Source: Reinekea sp. G2M2-21 | GTDB lineage: Bacteria > Pseudomonadota > Gammaproteobacteria > Pseudomonadales > Natronospirillaceae | DNA length: 64,000 nucleotides | Direction: 5' to 3' | Assembly: GCF_015687175.1 (NCBI RefSeq) | Contig: NZ_JADPQG010000007.1 | Location: 124,001 to 188,000, forward strand | Part shown: positions 63,959 to 64,000 of the stretch, one piece after another | Numbering within the stretch: position 1 is the first letter of the stretch | Layout of the letters: each line of letters opens with the position of its first letter | Position numbers and translations under genes: made by a program | Notes under the pieces: model-generated | Seen by the model: the letters and a program-made list of their open reading frames with translations, nothing else | What the model was told of the DNA's origin: nothing | The model's database searches: none

Positions 63959-64000
63959 CCAACCAAGTGTTAGAGAAAGATAACTCTTCCCTGGGTGTGT
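63955..64000 (+). CDS. Unknown gene, 5' end only
   Basis: An ATG overlapping the stop of the Tus-like gene (ATGA) opens a frame that runs off the window after 15 codons (MTNQVLEKDNSSLGV). Only the start is visible; it continues the operon. Confidence 0.6.
   Translation, partial: MTNQVLEKDNSSLGV

Noticed and set aside
1-64000. CRISPR arrays, rRNA or tRNA genes
   Set aside because: No regularly spaced direct repeats of 23-40 bp and no recognisable rRNA or cloverleaf sequence were found on reading.

Overview
The window looks like part of a large mobile element (conjugative plasmid or integrative conjugative element) of a gammaproteobacterium. Its backbone is a type IVB (Dot/Icm, IncI-like) conjugation system with an R64-type thin-pilus operon embedded in it. 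I see no chromosomal housekeeping genes. The base composition is moderate and genes are tightly packed, with many ATGA overlaps. The host species cannot be read from the sequence.

Layout. 1-2434: a partial minus-strand gene running off the left edge and a divergent plus gene, separated by a double operator. 2565-12411: transfer operon 1 (DotI, DotH, DotG, DotF-like, TraQ-like, DotP/TraR-like, DotN/IcmJ, an unknown, DotO/IcmB). 12464-13564: a tyrosine recombinase on the minus strand. 13637-29823: transfer operon 2 (DotD, DotC, DotB, a TraK/PilL fusion, PilN-O-P-Q-R-S-V-T, then the coupling protein DotL). 29927-37507: DotA, an exported four-EF-hand protein and three unknown genes. 37593-43848: an operon with DotM/IcmP, a protein with an internal Tat-type signal and several unknowns. 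43871-45538: a DnaG-like primase on the minus strand. 45650-56850: a giant DNA methylase / strawberry-notch helicase of about 3079 residues, two unknowns and a RadC-family protein. 56774-59639: minus-strand accessory genes (membrane proteins, a lipoprotein). 59640-61002: a 1.36-kb region without a solid gene, containing dyads, inverted modules and a possible transposase remnant. 61003-64000: an operon with a small membrane protein, an EndA-like secreted nuclease, an unknown, a Tus-like protein and the start of another gene.

The strongest unexplained signal is a 13-bp element, consensus RTGCAAGATCATG, present nine times. Every copy lies in an intergenic control region, and nearly every copy is followed at once by a -10 hexamer such that its final TG forms an extended -10. 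It marks the starts of most transcription units on the element and probably is the operator of an element-wide regulator.

How the genes work together: DotC/D/H/G/F would form the envelope-spanning core, DotI, DotA and the small membrane proteins the inner-membrane part, DotB and DotO the ATPases, and DotL/DotM/DotN the coupling complex that presents DNA and proteins. The Pil proteins build a thin pilus for mating. The primase and the methylase/helicase would act on the transferred DNA in the recipient. No relaxase, replication initiator or partition gene was recognised in this window.
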